Shown piece by piece: positions 27,143 through 35,766 of a DNA stretch of 64,000 nucleotides. A program made the translations under genes and the position numbers. Position 1 is the stretch's first letter. Each line of letters begins with the position of its first letter. Source of the stretch: RYN-230 sp963760405. Its GTDB lineage: Bacteria > Actinomycetota > Actinomycetes > Streptosporangiales > Streptosporangiaceae. Location: NCBI GenBank assembly GCA_963760405.1, contig CAVXCV010000009.1, positions 372,001-436,000 on the forward strand, written 5' to 3'. The notes beneath the pieces were generated by a model. The model was not told the DNA's origin. It saw only the letters and a list, made by a program, of their open reading frames with translations, and ran no database searches.

Positions 27143-27645
27143 CCGGGCTGGCTGAGCTGGCCCGGGCCGCCCGGGCCCCGGTAGCCTGCGCCGCCGTGGT
27201 GATCGGGTTGCTGTCCGGCTGGGCCGCCACCGGTGGTGCGGGCACCCTGCACCGGGTCCGGGTACAGATCGAGCTGGCCACCCTCCCGCTGCCGGGCAAC
27301 CTCGCTGGCCGCCCGGCCAGCGCCGCCGTCACCAGCCCGGTCGCCGCCTACCTGGTGATCAGGAACCTGGGTGGCCCGGATGAGCTGCTGTCGGCGCATA
27401 CCACGCTGGCCCGGCGTACCGTGCTCAGCCGCCGCGGCGACGATCCTGCCGCGGCCGCCGCGCCGCTGGCCGGCATCCCCGTGCCCGGCGGCCGGAGCGT
27501 CAGCCTGAGCCCGTTCACCGCTGACGTCGTGCTGGTCGGGGCGCGGCCGCTGCACGCAGGCGAGCAGGTCCCGGTGACCCTGACCTTCCGGCACGCGGGC
27601 CAGGTGACCGCGGAGCTGATGGTCACCGCACCTGGTACTCCATGA
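27139..27645 (+). CDS. PCuAC-like exported protein without copper ligands
   Basis: The 168-aa protein has an N-terminal hydrophobic segment (VACAAVVIGLLSGWAATG) for export or anchoring. A cupredoxin-like domain follows with AAYLVIRNLGG, VPGGRSVSLSPF and a C-terminal VPVTLTFRHAGQVTAELMV, matching the PCuAC/DUF461 fold. PCuAC proteins deliver Cu(I) to cytochrome oxidase using an H(M)X10MX21HXM set. Here the equivalent segments read ARRTVL and TADVVLVG, with no such His/Met. It begins in a 4-bp ATGA overlap with the ATPase-like gene, so they form one translational unit. Confidence 0.72.
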   Translation: MTGLAELARAARAPVACAAVVIGLLSGWAATGGAGTLHRVRVQIELATLPLPGNLAGRPASAAVTSPVAAYLVIRNLGGPDELLSAHTTLARRTVLSRRGDDPAAAAAPLAGIPVPGGRSVSLSPFTADVVLVGARPLHAGEQVPVTLTFRHAGQVTAELMVTAPGTP

Positions 27646-27683
27646 CCCCGGCCGCCGCTGCCGTCCCGGGCTGCTCCGGGGTC
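27644..27683. terminator. Bidirectional hairpin across two stop codons
   Basis: A perfect 8-bp inverted repeat (GACCCCGG 27644-27651, CCGGGGTC 27676-27683) spans the gap between the convergent PCuAC-like and PPOX genes and overlaps both stop codons. It could terminate transcription in both directions; U-tracts are missing. Confidence 0.55.
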
Positions 27684-28104
27684 AGGCCACGTTCCGGGTG
27701 CTCAGCTCGGTCTGGTGCGGCTCGCCGGGCGGCTGCTCGACACCGAAGCTGAGGATCCGGCCTGGCCGGATCCGGATCACAGCGGCGTCCATGCGACCGG
27801 CGGCCGCGGGACCCGTGGCCGTCTCCACTGCTTCCGCGGTCCCGCGGATCTCCATGAAGCGCACCCGCCACGGGTCCCTGGACACGATGTCGTCCACCAC
27901 CAGCGCGACCCGGCCGTTGCGGCGGACGTTATGGAACTTCTGGCTGGCCGCCATATTGAAGCCGGTCACATCGACCGTGCCCAGCTCCGGGTTGTACCGG
28001 AACCCCACCGGCTTGACCTGCGGACCGCCGTCCGGCTGGATGGTCGCCAGCCGCCCGAACCGCTGCGCCTGCAGGTAGTCGATCTCCGCGTCGGTGAAGG
28101 CCAT
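27682..28104 (-). CDS. PPOX-class F420/FMN-dependent protein
   Basis: From ATG 28104, after an AGGAGCG site, the protein is 140 aa. The split beta-barrel pattern is clear: FTDAEIDYLQAQRFGRLATI, then VKPVGFRYNPELGTVDV, NVRRNGRVALVVDD and FMEIRGTAEA. It matches the actinobacterial PPOX class with a TIGR03618/TIGR04023-like layout that binds F420 or FMN. The substrate is unknown. The promoter region has a MerR/SoxR-type 19-bp spacer, suggesting redox or drug induction. Confidence 0.85.
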   Translation of the reverse strand: MAFTDAEIDYLQAQRFGRLATIQPDGGPQVKPVGFRYNPELGTVDVTGFNMAASQKFHNVRRNGRVALVVDDIVSRDPWRVRFMEIRGTAEAVETATGPAAAGRMDAAVIRIRPGRILSFGVEQPPGEPHQTELSTRNVA

Positions 28105-28147
28105 CTGTCGCTCCTGTTCCGCTGCTCGCGATGCCGTCTGCCACCTG

Positions 28148-28178
28148 ACGCTAGGACCTGAAGCAAGGTTGAGGTCAA
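28148..28178 (-). promoter_or_regulatory. MerR/SoxR-type promoter of the PPOX gene
   Basis: On the minus strand TTGACC (28178-28173) and TAGCGT (28153-28148) are separated by 19 bp. The spacer region forms the imperfect palindrome ACCTCAACCTTGCTTCAGGT. Overlong spacers filled by ACCTCAA-type dyads are the mark of SoxR and other MerR-family operators. The ATG lies 43 bp downstream of the -10 box. Confidence 0.6.
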
Positions 28179-28394
28179 CCGCGGGCAACCCCGGGGGCGG
28201 CCCGGCCGTCTCAGGGATCAGCGATGTTTGCTGCGGAAAGTGCACTTAACGGCGTACCTAGGCGTCTTATCAGGGGACGGGGCGAACTGGAAGCAGCGCG
28301 TAGCAAGGCCTGTGAACTGGGGCGTAGGCCGTGACCAGTGCTTTAACAGGCAAAGCAGCCATTGGCCGCCGAGACCGAAGGTACCGTGATCAGC

Positions 28395-29753
28395 ATGCGT
28401 GACGGAGAAATGGTAGCCGCGATCGTGGCAGGTGATCCGGCCGCGCTTGGCGACGCCTACGATCATTACGCTCCGGCCCTGTATGCATACTGCCGGTCGC
28501 TGCTCGCGGAGCCCTCCGCCGCGGCGGACGCGGTGTACGACACGTTCATCGTGGCCGCCGCGAAACTGTACGGGCTGCGCGACCCGAGCCGGCTCCGGCC
28601 GTGGCTGTACGCGGTGGCCCGGAACGAGTGCCACCGGCTGCTCCGTACCCATCCCGGGGCCAGCCCGTTCGATGACGCGCCCGGGCTCACCGAGGACACC
28701 GCCGCCTTTGGCTGGGCGCTGGAGCAGCTGGAGCTGCGCGACCTGGTCTACTCGGCGCTGGCCGGGCTGAGCCCGGCGGACCGGGAGATCATCGAGCTGA
28801 CCCTCCGGCACGAGTTCTACGGCGCGGACCTGGCCGACGCGCTGGGCGTGCCGCAGAATCAGGCGAACGCGCTGGCCACCCGGGCCCGGACGCAGTTCGA
28901 GACCGGGCTGAGCGCGCTGATGGTGGCCCGGTCCGAGCAGGGCGCGTGCCCGGAGCTGGCCGACATCCTGGCCAGCTGGGAGGGTGAGCTCACGGTCCCG
29001 CTGCGCAAGGAGGTGGCGCGGCACATCGGTACCTGCCAGATCTGCGGGGAGCACCGGCGCCAGGAGCAGAGCCCGGCCGCCCTGCTCGCCGCGCTGACCC
29101 CGCCGGTGCTGCCGGCCAGCCTGCGCTACCAGGTCCTCGGCCTGCTCACCGACCCGGCCCCGGACGCGGTCCAGGCCTGCGCCGATGTGGCCGTCCGGGC
29201 CGAGCCGTTCCTCCGGAGCGGGTTCCCGGCCCCGCTGGACCCGCTGGCCGCCCGGCGGACCCCGGTGTCGCTGATGCCGGTGGCCGGGGTGCTGGTCGCC
29301 GCCTGCGCGGTGTTCGGCGGCGGCGCCATGCTGGTCGCCAACACCCTGCACCACCAGGCCAGCGCGCCCCCGGTGAACCCCACGGTCCCGTCCGCCCAGG
29401 CGGCGCCGGCCGTGTCGGCCCCCACGCCCAGCCAGCCCGCCAGCCCGACGGCCGGGAACTCGGCGACCTCCGCGCCGGGATACACCGCGGCCGGCGGCGT
29501 CACCTACCCGGCGGGCGCCGGGACCACCACGGCAGCCGCCCCTAAGACCTCGAAGCCGGCCAGCCACTCGGTGTCACCGACGAAGACCGTCAAGCCGCCG
29601 ACCACGCCGCCGCCGAAGTCAACACCGCCGACCAGTCCGCCGCCGCCGCCAACGTCCACGCCGCCGTCAACCCCGCCGGCATCAGCCGGGCAGAACTCGT
29701 CCCCGCTGTCGAACGTGCTGGGCCTGACCGGGCTGATCTCCTCGGTGCTGTAG
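28395..29753 (+). CDS. ECF sigma factor fused to a zinc-motif, transmembrane and Pro-rich tail
   Basis: The 452-aa protein has sigma region 2 at about residues 5-85 (YCRSLLAEPSAAADAVYDTF, RPWLYAVARNECHRLL) and region 4 at about 115-170 (GLSPADREIIELTLRHEF). An HIGTCQICGEH motif near 205 resembles the zinc-binding HxxxCxxC of ZAS anti-sigma factors. One membrane helix (LMPVAGVLVAACAVFGGG) and an outside tail rich in Pro/Thr/Ser follow. It may be a self-regulated, membrane-tethered sigma factor. The start could also be GTG 28386 or TTG 28362. Its target promoter is not visible. Confidence 0.8.
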   Translation: MRDGEMVAAIVAGDPAALGDAYDHYAPALYAYCRSLLAEPSAAADAVYDTFIVAAAKLYGLRDPSRLRPWLYAVARNECHRLLRTHPGASPFDDAPGLTEDTAAFGWALEQLELRDLVYSALAGLSPADREIIELTLRHEFYGADLADALGVPQNQANALATRARTQFETGLSALMVARSEQGACPELADILASWEGELTVPLRKEVARHIGTCQICGEHRRQEQSPAALLAALTPPVLPASLRYQVLGLLTDPAPDAVQACADVAVRAEPFLRSGFPAPLDPLAARRTPVSLMPVAGVLVAACAVFGGGAMLVANTLHHQASAPPVNPTVPSAQAAPAVSAPTPSQPASPTAGNSATSAPGYTAAGGVTYPAGAGTTTAAAPKTSKPASHSVSPTKTVKPPTTPPPKSTPPTSPPPPPTSTPPSTPPASAGQNSSPLSNVLGLTGLISSVL

Positions 29754-29781
29754 CCGCGCCGCCGCACCAGGGAGGTACCTG

Positions 29782-30801
29782 TCAGCCACCTGCCCGGAGC
29801 TGGGCAGCGGCCATCCGCATCGACGCGAGCTTGCCGAACGCGGCCTCGCGGGGCAGGTACTTCATCCCGCAGTCCGGCGCCAGCACGATCCGCTCGGCGG
29901 GCACGTACTTGAGTGCCCGCCGCACCCGGGTGACGATCTCGGCCGGGTTCTCCACGGCCTCGTCGCCCAGGTTGAGCACGCCCAGGATGATCGTCTTGCC
30001 GTCCAGGTGGGACAGTACCTCGCAGTCCAGCCCGGACTGGGCGGTCTCGATGGATACCTGGTCGCAGCTGCACTCGGCCAGCTCGGGCAGGAACGAGTAA
30101 CCGGACGGCCGGTCGTGGATGATCGCCGCGTAGCCGAAGCACAGGTGCACCGCGGTGGTGCCGGTGATGCCCTGCAGCGCCCGGTTGATCACCTTGACCC
30201 CGTACCGGCGGGCCTCGTCCGGCCGGGCCTGCAGGTACGGCTCGTCCAGCTGGACGATGTCCGCGCCCGCCGCGAACAGGTCGGCGACCTCCTCGTTGAC
30301 CGCTTCGGCGTAGCCGAGCGCGAGGTCCTCGGTGCTGCCGTAGTGCTCGTTCTGGGCCTGCTGGGCCATGGTGAACGGGCCCGGCACGGTGATCTTGATG
30401 GTCCGGCTGGTGTTGGCGCGCAGGAACGTCACGTCCGTCACCTCGACCGGATGCCGGCGCCGGATCGGGCCGGTGACCCTGGGCACCGGGTTGGGGTGGC
30501 CGCTGCGGTCCAGCCCCGTGCCCGGGTTGTCGATGTCCACCCCGTCCAGCGCGGTCGCGAACCGGTTCGAGTAGCTCTCCCGGCGGATCTCGCCGTCGGT
30601 GAGGATGTCCAGGCCGGCCCGTTCCTGCTCGCGGATGGCCAGCTCGGTCGCGTCGCGCTGGGCCTGCTCCAGGTATTCCGGGGCGACCCGCCACAACTCC
30701 TTCGCCCGGATCCGGGGCGGGAACCTGTCCCGCAGCCGGGAGCGGTCGATGAGCCAGTCCGGTTGGGGATAACTGCCGACCAGGGAGGTGGGGAAGAGCA
30801 T
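29782..30801 (-). CDS. Cobalamin-independent methionine synthase-like (MetE C-terminal) protein
   Basis: The 339-aa protein starts MLFPTSLVGSYPQPDW and is a single MetE catalytic barrel. ILTDGEIRRESY, DIVQLDEPYLQ and the zinc-ligand candidates HLCFGY (His, Cys) and LAPDCGMKYLP (Cys) are in place. Core-MetE proteins transfer methyl groups from methyl-THF or other donors to thiols. The short form lacks the N-terminal MetE domain, so its donor may not be polyglutamyl methyl-THF. The upstream frame extension to 30924 has no family similarity and is rejected. Confidence 0.82.
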   Translation of the reverse strand: MLFPTSLVGSYPQPDWLIDRSRLRDRFPPRIRAKELWRVAPEYLEQAQRDATELAIREQERAGLDILTDGEIRRESYSNRFATALDGVDIDNPGTGLDRSGHPNPVPRVTGPIRRRHPVEVTDVTFLRANTSRTIKITVPGPFTMAQQAQNEHYGSTEDLALGYAEAVNEEVADLFAAGADIVQLDEPYLQARPDEARRYGVKVINRALQGITGTTAVHLCFGYAAIIHDRPSGYSFLPELAECSCDQVSIETAQSGLDCEVLSHLDGKTIILGVLNLGDEAVENPAEIVTRVRRALKYVPAERIVLAPDCGMKYLPREAAFGKLASMRMAAAQLRAGG

Positions 30802-31129
30802 GGGCACCACAATGTCAGACCGGCCCGGGTCAGCGCATCCCGCTGGCCCCGGCGATATCGCGGGCCTGTTCCGGGCCGGGTCGTGCACCCGCCACCGGCG
30901 GCCGCGGGCTGCCGGAGCGGGCACCCGGGCCGGGGTGCGTTGCGGCTAAAGATTACTATCTCAATCGGAATAATGTAGTTATGATTCAGTAACCACCGCC
31001 TGGGGGTGACAGGTACCAGGCGGGTGCCGGGGGTTTACCTGCCAGGTGTAGCTGGTGCACTTTTGGTGCAGAAGTTAACCGTGTGCCCACTGGCTGGACG
31101 AAGCAGACCACTCGAGGAGGACTGGCGCG
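30802..31129. promoter_or_regulatory. Divergent region between MetE-like and carbonic anhydrase genes
   Basis: The 328-bp gap contains an AT-rich patch (about 30,950-30,992) likely to hold promoter elements. A perfect 8-bp inverted repeat lies at CCGCCTGG 30996-31003 / CCAGGCGG 31016-31023. No riboswitch with a recognisable B12 or SAM core was found by eye. Confidence 0.45.
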
Positions 31130-31618
31130 ATGACTGCCACTGACGAATTTCTGGCCAACAACGACCGGTACGCCGCGGCTTTCGGCGGCGAGCTGCCGCT
31201 GCCCCCGTCCAAGCAGGTGGCCGTGGTCGCCTGCATGGATGCCCGGCTGAACGTCTACGGCATCCTCGGCCTGAAGGAAGGCGAGGCGCATGTCATCCGC
31301 AACGCGGGCGGCGTGGTCACCGACGACGAGATCCGTTCGCTGGCGATCAGCCAGCGGCTGCTCGGCACCCGTGAGGTGATCCTCATCCACCACACCGACT
31401 GCGGCATGCTGACCTTCACCGATGACGGCTTCAAGGCGAGCATCCAGGAGGAGACCGGCATCAAGCCGGAGTGGGCGGTGGAGACGTTCACCGACCTCGA
31501 CGGCGATGTCCGCCAGTCCATCGCGCGGATCAAGGCCAGCCCGTTCGTCCCGCACAAGGACCAGGTCCGCGGCTTCGTGTTCGACGTCGCCACCGGAAAG
31601 CTCCGCGAGGTCGTCTAG
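31130..31618 (+). CDS. Beta-carbonic anhydrase
   Basis: The 162-aa protein has zinc-binding and dyad motifs of the small actinobacterial beta class: CMDARLN (Cys, Asp-Arg) near residue 35 and HHTDCGM (His, Cys) near 88, with IRNAGG between them. It interconverts CO2 and bicarbonate in the cytosol. The ATG has an excellent GAGGAGG site. It is monocistronic, with a hairpin directly downstream. Confidence 0.94.
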   Translation: MTATDEFLANNDRYAAAFGGELPLPPSKQVAVVACMDARLNVYGILGLKEGEAHVIRNAGGVVTDDEIRSLAISQRLLGTREVILIHHTDCGMLTFTDDGFKASIQEETGIKPEWAVETFTDLDGDVRQSIARIKASPFVPHKDQVRGFVFDVATGKLREVV

Positions 31619-31637
31619 CCGCTGTGCGCCCCCGGTT

Positions 31638-31679
31638 TGTGTTCCCTCATCGTCGCTGGAACAGCGGTAAGGGAACACA
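31638..31679. terminator. Hairpin terminator after carbonic anhydrase gene
   Basis: A perfect 10-bp stem TGTGTTCCCT (31638-31647) / AGGGAACACA (31670-31679) has an inner CGCTG/CAGCG stem in its loop. It lies between convergent genes and could serve both directions. Confidence 0.65.
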
Positions 31680-31718
31680 TTCCGGTGCGGCGCGGGCCGG
31701 TGCGGCGCGGGCCGCGGG

Positions 31719-32648
31719 TCAGGTGTCTTGTGAGTCGGTGCGGCCCTGCTGGTCAGCCAGGAACTGCTCGAACTGGGCGCCGAGTTCGTCGGCGGTTGGC
31801 ATCCGCTCGGTGCCGTCGGTGAGCAGGCCCTCCCGCTCCGCCCCCTCGGCGAACGCGTCGTACTGCCGCTCCAGGGCCTGCACGACCTCCAGGATCTCCT
31901 CGGAGCCTTCCACCTGGCGGCGGATCTCCTCATCGGTCTCCCGGGCCGCGTCCCGCAGCGCGCTGTCCGGCAGGTCCAGGTCGGCCGCCCGGGCCACCGA
32001 CTCGAGCAGGGTCACCGCCGCCGCCGGGTAGGCGGCCTGCGCGAGGTAGTGCGGCACGTGCACGGCGAACCCGACCGCATCCTGGTTCGCCTCGCCGAGC
32101 CGCATCTCCAGCAGCGCGGCCACGCTGCCTGGCACCTGCAGCCGGTCCACCAGCGGCGAGTAACCGCTGGTCAGGCCCGTGCTGGTGGCGTGCGCCGTGA
32201 TCCCGAGCGGCCTGGTGTGCGGGGCGCCCATCGGGATGCCGTGGTAGCCGATCGTCAGTGTCACGCCCAGCCGGGCGGCCAGATCCCGGACGGCCACGGT
32301 GAACCGCTCCCACTCGAGATCCGGCTCCGGGCCGTGCAGCAGCAGGAACTGCTTGCCCGCCGCGTCGGTGAGCCGGTGGATCACCAGCTCGGGTCCTTCG
32401 TAGCTCTCCCAGTGGTCCCGCGAGTAGATCATCGGGGGCCGCCGGGACCGGTAGTCGATCAGCCGGTCCACGTCGAACCGCGCCACCTCCGCGTGCTCGA
32501 GCGTGCCGAGCAGATGCGCGGACAGGAGCTTCCCGGCCGCGCCAGCGTCGATGAAGCCGTCGAGGTAGTGCAGCAGCACCGCCCCGTCCAGTACCGGCGC
32601 GTCGGGGCTCACCTCGTAGAGGTCTCCCGGATCTCGCACCTTGATCAC
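31719..32648 (-). CDS. PAC2-family protein
   Basis: The 309-aa protein contains PAC2-family landmarks: LLHYLDGFIDAGAAGKL near the N-terminus, FDVDRLIDYRSRRP, and GYHGIPMGAPHTRP. In archaea/eukaryotes this superfamily includes proteasome assembly chaperones, and in actinobacteria the function is unproven. The C-terminal third is acidic and helical (EEIRRQVEGSEEILEVVQAL). It stands alone between convergent and same-strand neighbours. Confidence 0.85.
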   Translation of the reverse strand: MIKVRDPGDLYEVSPDAPVLDGAVLLHYLDGFIDAGAAGKLLSAHLLGTLEHAEVARFDVDRLIDYRSRRPPMIYSRDHWESYEGPELVIHRLTDAAGKQFLLLHGPEPDLEWERFTVAVRDLAARLGVTLTIGYHGIPMGAPHTRPLGITAHATSTGLTSGYSPLVDRLQVPGSVAALLEMRLGEANQDAVGFAVHVPHYLAQAAYPAAAVTLLESVARAADLDLPDSALRDAARETDEEIRRQVEGSEEILEVVQALERQYDAFAEGAEREGLLTDGTERMPTADELGAQFEQFLADQQGRTDSQDT

Positions 32649-32812
32649 AGCCCTTCCCCGGTATCCGCACCCACCTTGTTTGCTTCAACGGTGAGTGGCT
32701 GGTCATCCATGCCCCGCCGACGCGATCGGTGTGCCCACGCTACCGTGCACGGCCGCCCGGTACCGGATCGGCGGGCCATACCTGGCGCACCGGGCCTCGC
32801 AACAGGCCGCGT

Positions 32813-33676
32813 TCAGTAGGCCTCGGCCGAGCCGGTCAGCCGGAGCTTGCGCTGCGTCCGCTGGTAGAACGTGGTCCGGCCGAGCCGGACCACCTGCGCG
32901 GCCCCGGGCAGCAGGGTCATGTCCACCTGATCACCGGGATGCAGATGCCTGATCACGATGCCGTCCGCCTCCATGGCCAGCTCACCGCTGGTCGGCAGCA
33001 CGGTCAGGGTGAGCTTCTCGCCGCTGGACAGGAACAGCGCCCGGTTGAACGCGGAGTGCGGGGCCGCCGGGGTGACCAGCAGGCCCTCGACGCTGGGGGA
33101 GACGATCGGGCCGCCCGCGGCAAAGTTGTAGGCGGTGGACCCGGTCGGCGTGGCCACGATCACCGCGTCCGCCGCGTAGCGCACGAACGGGTGCGATTCC
33201 ACGGTGAGCTCGACCACCGCGGACGCGCCACTGCCCGGGATGCGGACCAGGTCCACGTCGTTGAACGCGATCGTCTGCTCGCCGTTGAACTCAGCCCGCA
33301 CCCCGGACCGGGACTCGACCGTGAACTGGTGCTCGTCAATCGCGCACAGCGCCCCGTCCAGCTCCGGGATGTCCACCTCGGCCAGGAACCCGAGCCGGCC
33401 GACGTTCACCCCGAGCACCGGCGCGCTGGGCCCGCAGGTCAGCCGCAGCGCGCGCAGCATCGTGCCGTCCCCGCCCAGGCTGACCACCAGGTCGGCGCGC
33501 TGCGCCAGCTCCTGCGCGCTGACCGGCTGCACCTCGCCCGGGATCCGGGCCGCCTCCTCGGCCACCGCGAGCATCATGACCCGGCGCTGCCCGGCCCACT
33601 TCGCGATGGTCGCGATCGCGGGCGTGCAGTCCCGGCCGGGATGCAGGACCAGCCCTACCGCGCCGATCATTCCCAC
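32813..33676 (-). CDS. nadK: NAD kinase
   Basis: The 287-aa protein has the GGDGT catalytic motif (VVSLGGDGTMLRALRL), NVGRLGFLAEVD, FNDVDLVR and TPTGSTAYNFAAGGPIVSP. These are the fixed motifs of ATP-dependent NAD kinase. It supplies NADP(H). A hydrophobic start (MGMIGAVGLVLHPGRD) is typical. It lies 14 bp after the NhaA-DsbA gene and may be co-transcribed. Confidence 0.95.
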   Translation of the reverse strand: MGMIGAVGLVLHPGRDCTPAIATIAKWAGQRRVMMLAVAEEAARIPGEVQPVSAQELAQRADLVVSLGGDGTMLRALRLTCGPSAPVLGVNVGRLGFLAEVDIPELDGALCAIDEHQFTVESRSGVRAEFNGEQTIAFNDVDLVRIPGSGASAVVELTVESHPFVRYAADAVIVATPTGSTAYNFAAGGPIVSPSVEGLLVTPAAPHSAFNRALFLSSGEKLTLTVLPTSGELAMEADGIVIRHLHPGDQVDMTLLPGAAQVVRLGRTTFYQRTQRKLRLTGSAEAY

Positions 33677-33690
33677 CGGTCAGGCCTCCC

Positions 33691-35754
33691 TCAGGATGCG
33701 ATCAGCGCCCGCGCCCGGGCCGCGCGGACCGCGGCGGACAGCGTGCTGATGTCGTAGGCACCATAGTGCCGTTTGCCGTCGATGAAGAACGTGGGCGTGC
33801 CGGACACCGCGGACAGGTCAGCCGAATCCACGTCCTCGGCCACCCGGGCGGCTCCCGCGTGCTGGCGCAGGTCCGCGGTGAACTTCGCGGTGTTCAGCCC
33901 GATCTCGTCCGCGTACCTGATCAGGTCACGGGCGGTGAGCGCGCCCTGATGGTCCATCAGCATGTCGTGCATGTCCCAGAACTTGCCCTGCCGGGCTGCG
34001 GCCTCCGCGCCTTCCGCGGCCAGCTGGGCGTGCGGATGGACGTCGTTCAGCGGGAGATGGCGGAACACGTAGCGGATGTCGCCGAAGTCGCGGAGGACTT
34101 CGCGCACCGCTGGCTCGGCCTGGCCGCAGTACGGGCACTCGAAGTCGCCGTATTCGACCATGGTGACGGGCGCGTCCAGGGGGCCGCGGATGTGGTCCCG
34201 CCGGGGGTCGACCGGGACCACGAGATCGTTGATGAGGGTCGAGGTACCGAACAGTGCGCGGATCTTGAGGCGCTTGGGCAGTTCGGCGGTGACCCGGAAC
34301 ACGATCCAGGTGAGCACGGAGGAGCAGAACGCGGCGGACAGGATGCCGATCTTGGCTTCCGCCAGCAGCGTGCCGTGGAAGGCGAGGGACGCGATGAGCA
34401 GGGCTACGGTGAAGCCGATGCCTGCGATCGCGCCGGCCCCCAGCACCGCCGCCCAGCCCACCGGCGGCCGGACCCGGCCCCGGCTGATCGTGGTGACCAG
34501 CCAGGCCGTGCCGGTGGTGCCCAGCGGCTTGCCCAGCACGTAGCCGAGGATGATGCCCAGCGTGACCGGGGAGGTGTAGGCCCGCGACAGCAGCCCGGGG
34601 TTGACCGTGACGCCCGCGTTGGCCAGCGCGAACAGCGGCACGATGAGGTAGCTGGTCCAGGGATGGTAGATCGCCTGGAGCCGCTCGTTGGGGGAGATCG
34701 CGGCGCTGACCCCGTCCCGGGCCGACCGGGCCAGCTCCGGCGTGGGCTGCTCGCGGAACAGCCGGAACAGGTCGCTGGCCCGCTCCAGGTCGGTGCGGGC
34801 CGCCGGGTACGCGTAGCTGAGCAGGCCCATCACCAGGCCGACCACGACCGGGTCCACCCCGGACTTGAAGAACGCTATCCAGGCGGCCAGGCCGAGGAGG
34901 AAGTAGGCCGGGCCGAACCGGATCTGCGCGGCCCGGATGGCCAGCACTGCGCCGAGGATCCCGATCCCGGTCAGCAGCTCCGGCACCTTGATCTGCGCGG
35001 AGTAGCCGAGGGCGATCACGATAAGCGCCACCAGGTCGTCCACCACGGAGAACGTGAGCAAGTAGGTGCGCACCCGGTCGGGCAGGTGGCGGCCGGCCAG
35101 CGTCAGCATGCCGAGCGCGAACGCGGTATCGGTGGACATCGCGGTGCCCCAGCCATGCGCGGCCAGGCCGCCGGCGTTGACGGCCAGGTAGATGGCGACC
35201 GGCACGATCATCCCGCCGAGACCGGCCAGCACCGGCAGCGTGAGGCGGCGCCGCTCGCGCAGCTCGCCCATGTCGAACTCGCGCCGCGCTTCCAGGCCGA
35301 CCACCAGGAAGAAGAACGTCATCAGCCCGGAGTTCACCCAGCCTTGCGCGGTGTCGGTGATGCTCACGTGGCCGACGCTGACCGACAGTATGATCTGCCA
35401 GAACGCCTCGTAGCTGCCGGGCGCGATGTTGGCCCAGGCCAGCGCGATCAGGGTGGCACCGAGCAGGACCGCCGCGCTGCCCGTCTCGGTGCGCAGGAAC
35501 TGGCGCAGCGGCGTTTCCAGGTTCCGCGCCCACGCGGTGGTACCGGAGAACAGCGACGCCGGGGATTCCGCCGGGACGGGTGACTCCACCGGTGACCCGT
35601 CCTCGGTCAGCGACGGTGCCGTGCCAGGCGACTGGATCGTGCCAGGCGGCCCGGTCTCGGCGGGCGGCCCGGTCTCGGTGGGCGGCCCGGTCTCGGTGGG
35701 CGGCCCGGTCTCGGTGGGCGACTGGGCCCCGGCTGGCGCCTGGGGTTCGGTCAT
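33691..35754 (-). CDS. NhaA-type Na+/H+ antiporter fused to a DsbA-like thioredoxin domain
   Basis: The 687-aa protein has a Pro/Thr repeat leader (TETGPP four times), then a full NhaA domain of about 12 helices. That domain contains FFLVVGLEARREFDMGELRE and HGWGTAMSTDTAFALGML, with the paired Asp of transport. The C-terminal ~170 residues are a DsbA/thioredoxin fold with FECPYCGQAEPAVREVL (CPYC redox pair) and GTPTFFIDGKRHYGAYD. NhaA-DsbA fusions occur in actinobacteria. The leader is encoded by four 18-bp repeats (35645-35716). Confidence 0.92.
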   Translation of the reverse strand: MTEPQAPAGAQSPTETGPPTETGPPTETGPPAETGPPGTIQSPGTAPSLTEDGSPVESPVPAESPASLFSGTTAWARNLETPLRQFLRTETGSAAVLLGATLIALAWANIAPGSYEAFWQIILSVSVGHVSITDTAQGWVNSGLMTFFFLVVGLEARREFDMGELRERRRLTLPVLAGLGGMIVPVAIYLAVNAGGLAAHGWGTAMSTDTAFALGMLTLAGRHLPDRVRTYLLTFSVVDDLVALIVIALGYSAQIKVPELLTGIGILGAVLAIRAAQIRFGPAYFLLGLAAWIAFFKSGVDPVVVGLVMGLLSYAYPAARTDLERASDLFRLFREQPTPELARSARDGVSAAISPNERLQAIYHPWTSYLIVPLFALANAGVTVNPGLLSRAYTSPVTLGIILGYVLGKPLGTTGTAWLVTTISRGRVRPPVGWAAVLGAGAIAGIGFTVALLIASLAFHGTLLAEAKIGILSAAFCSSVLTWIVFRVTAELPKRLKIRALFGTSTLINDLVVPVDPRRDHIRGPLDAPVTMVEYGDFECPYCGQAEPAVREVLRDFGDIRYVFRHLPLNDVHPHAQLAAEGAEAAARQGKFWDMHDMLMDHQGALTARDLIRYADEIGLNTAKFTADLRQHAGAARVAEDVDSADLSAVSGTPTFFIDGKRHYGAYDISTLSAAVRAARARALIAS

Positions 35755-35766
35755 GCCGCGATCCGG

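Noticed and set aside
33766..35583. 605-codon plus-strand frame opposite NhaA-DsbA
   Set aside because: Compositional shadow without a domain or ribosome site.
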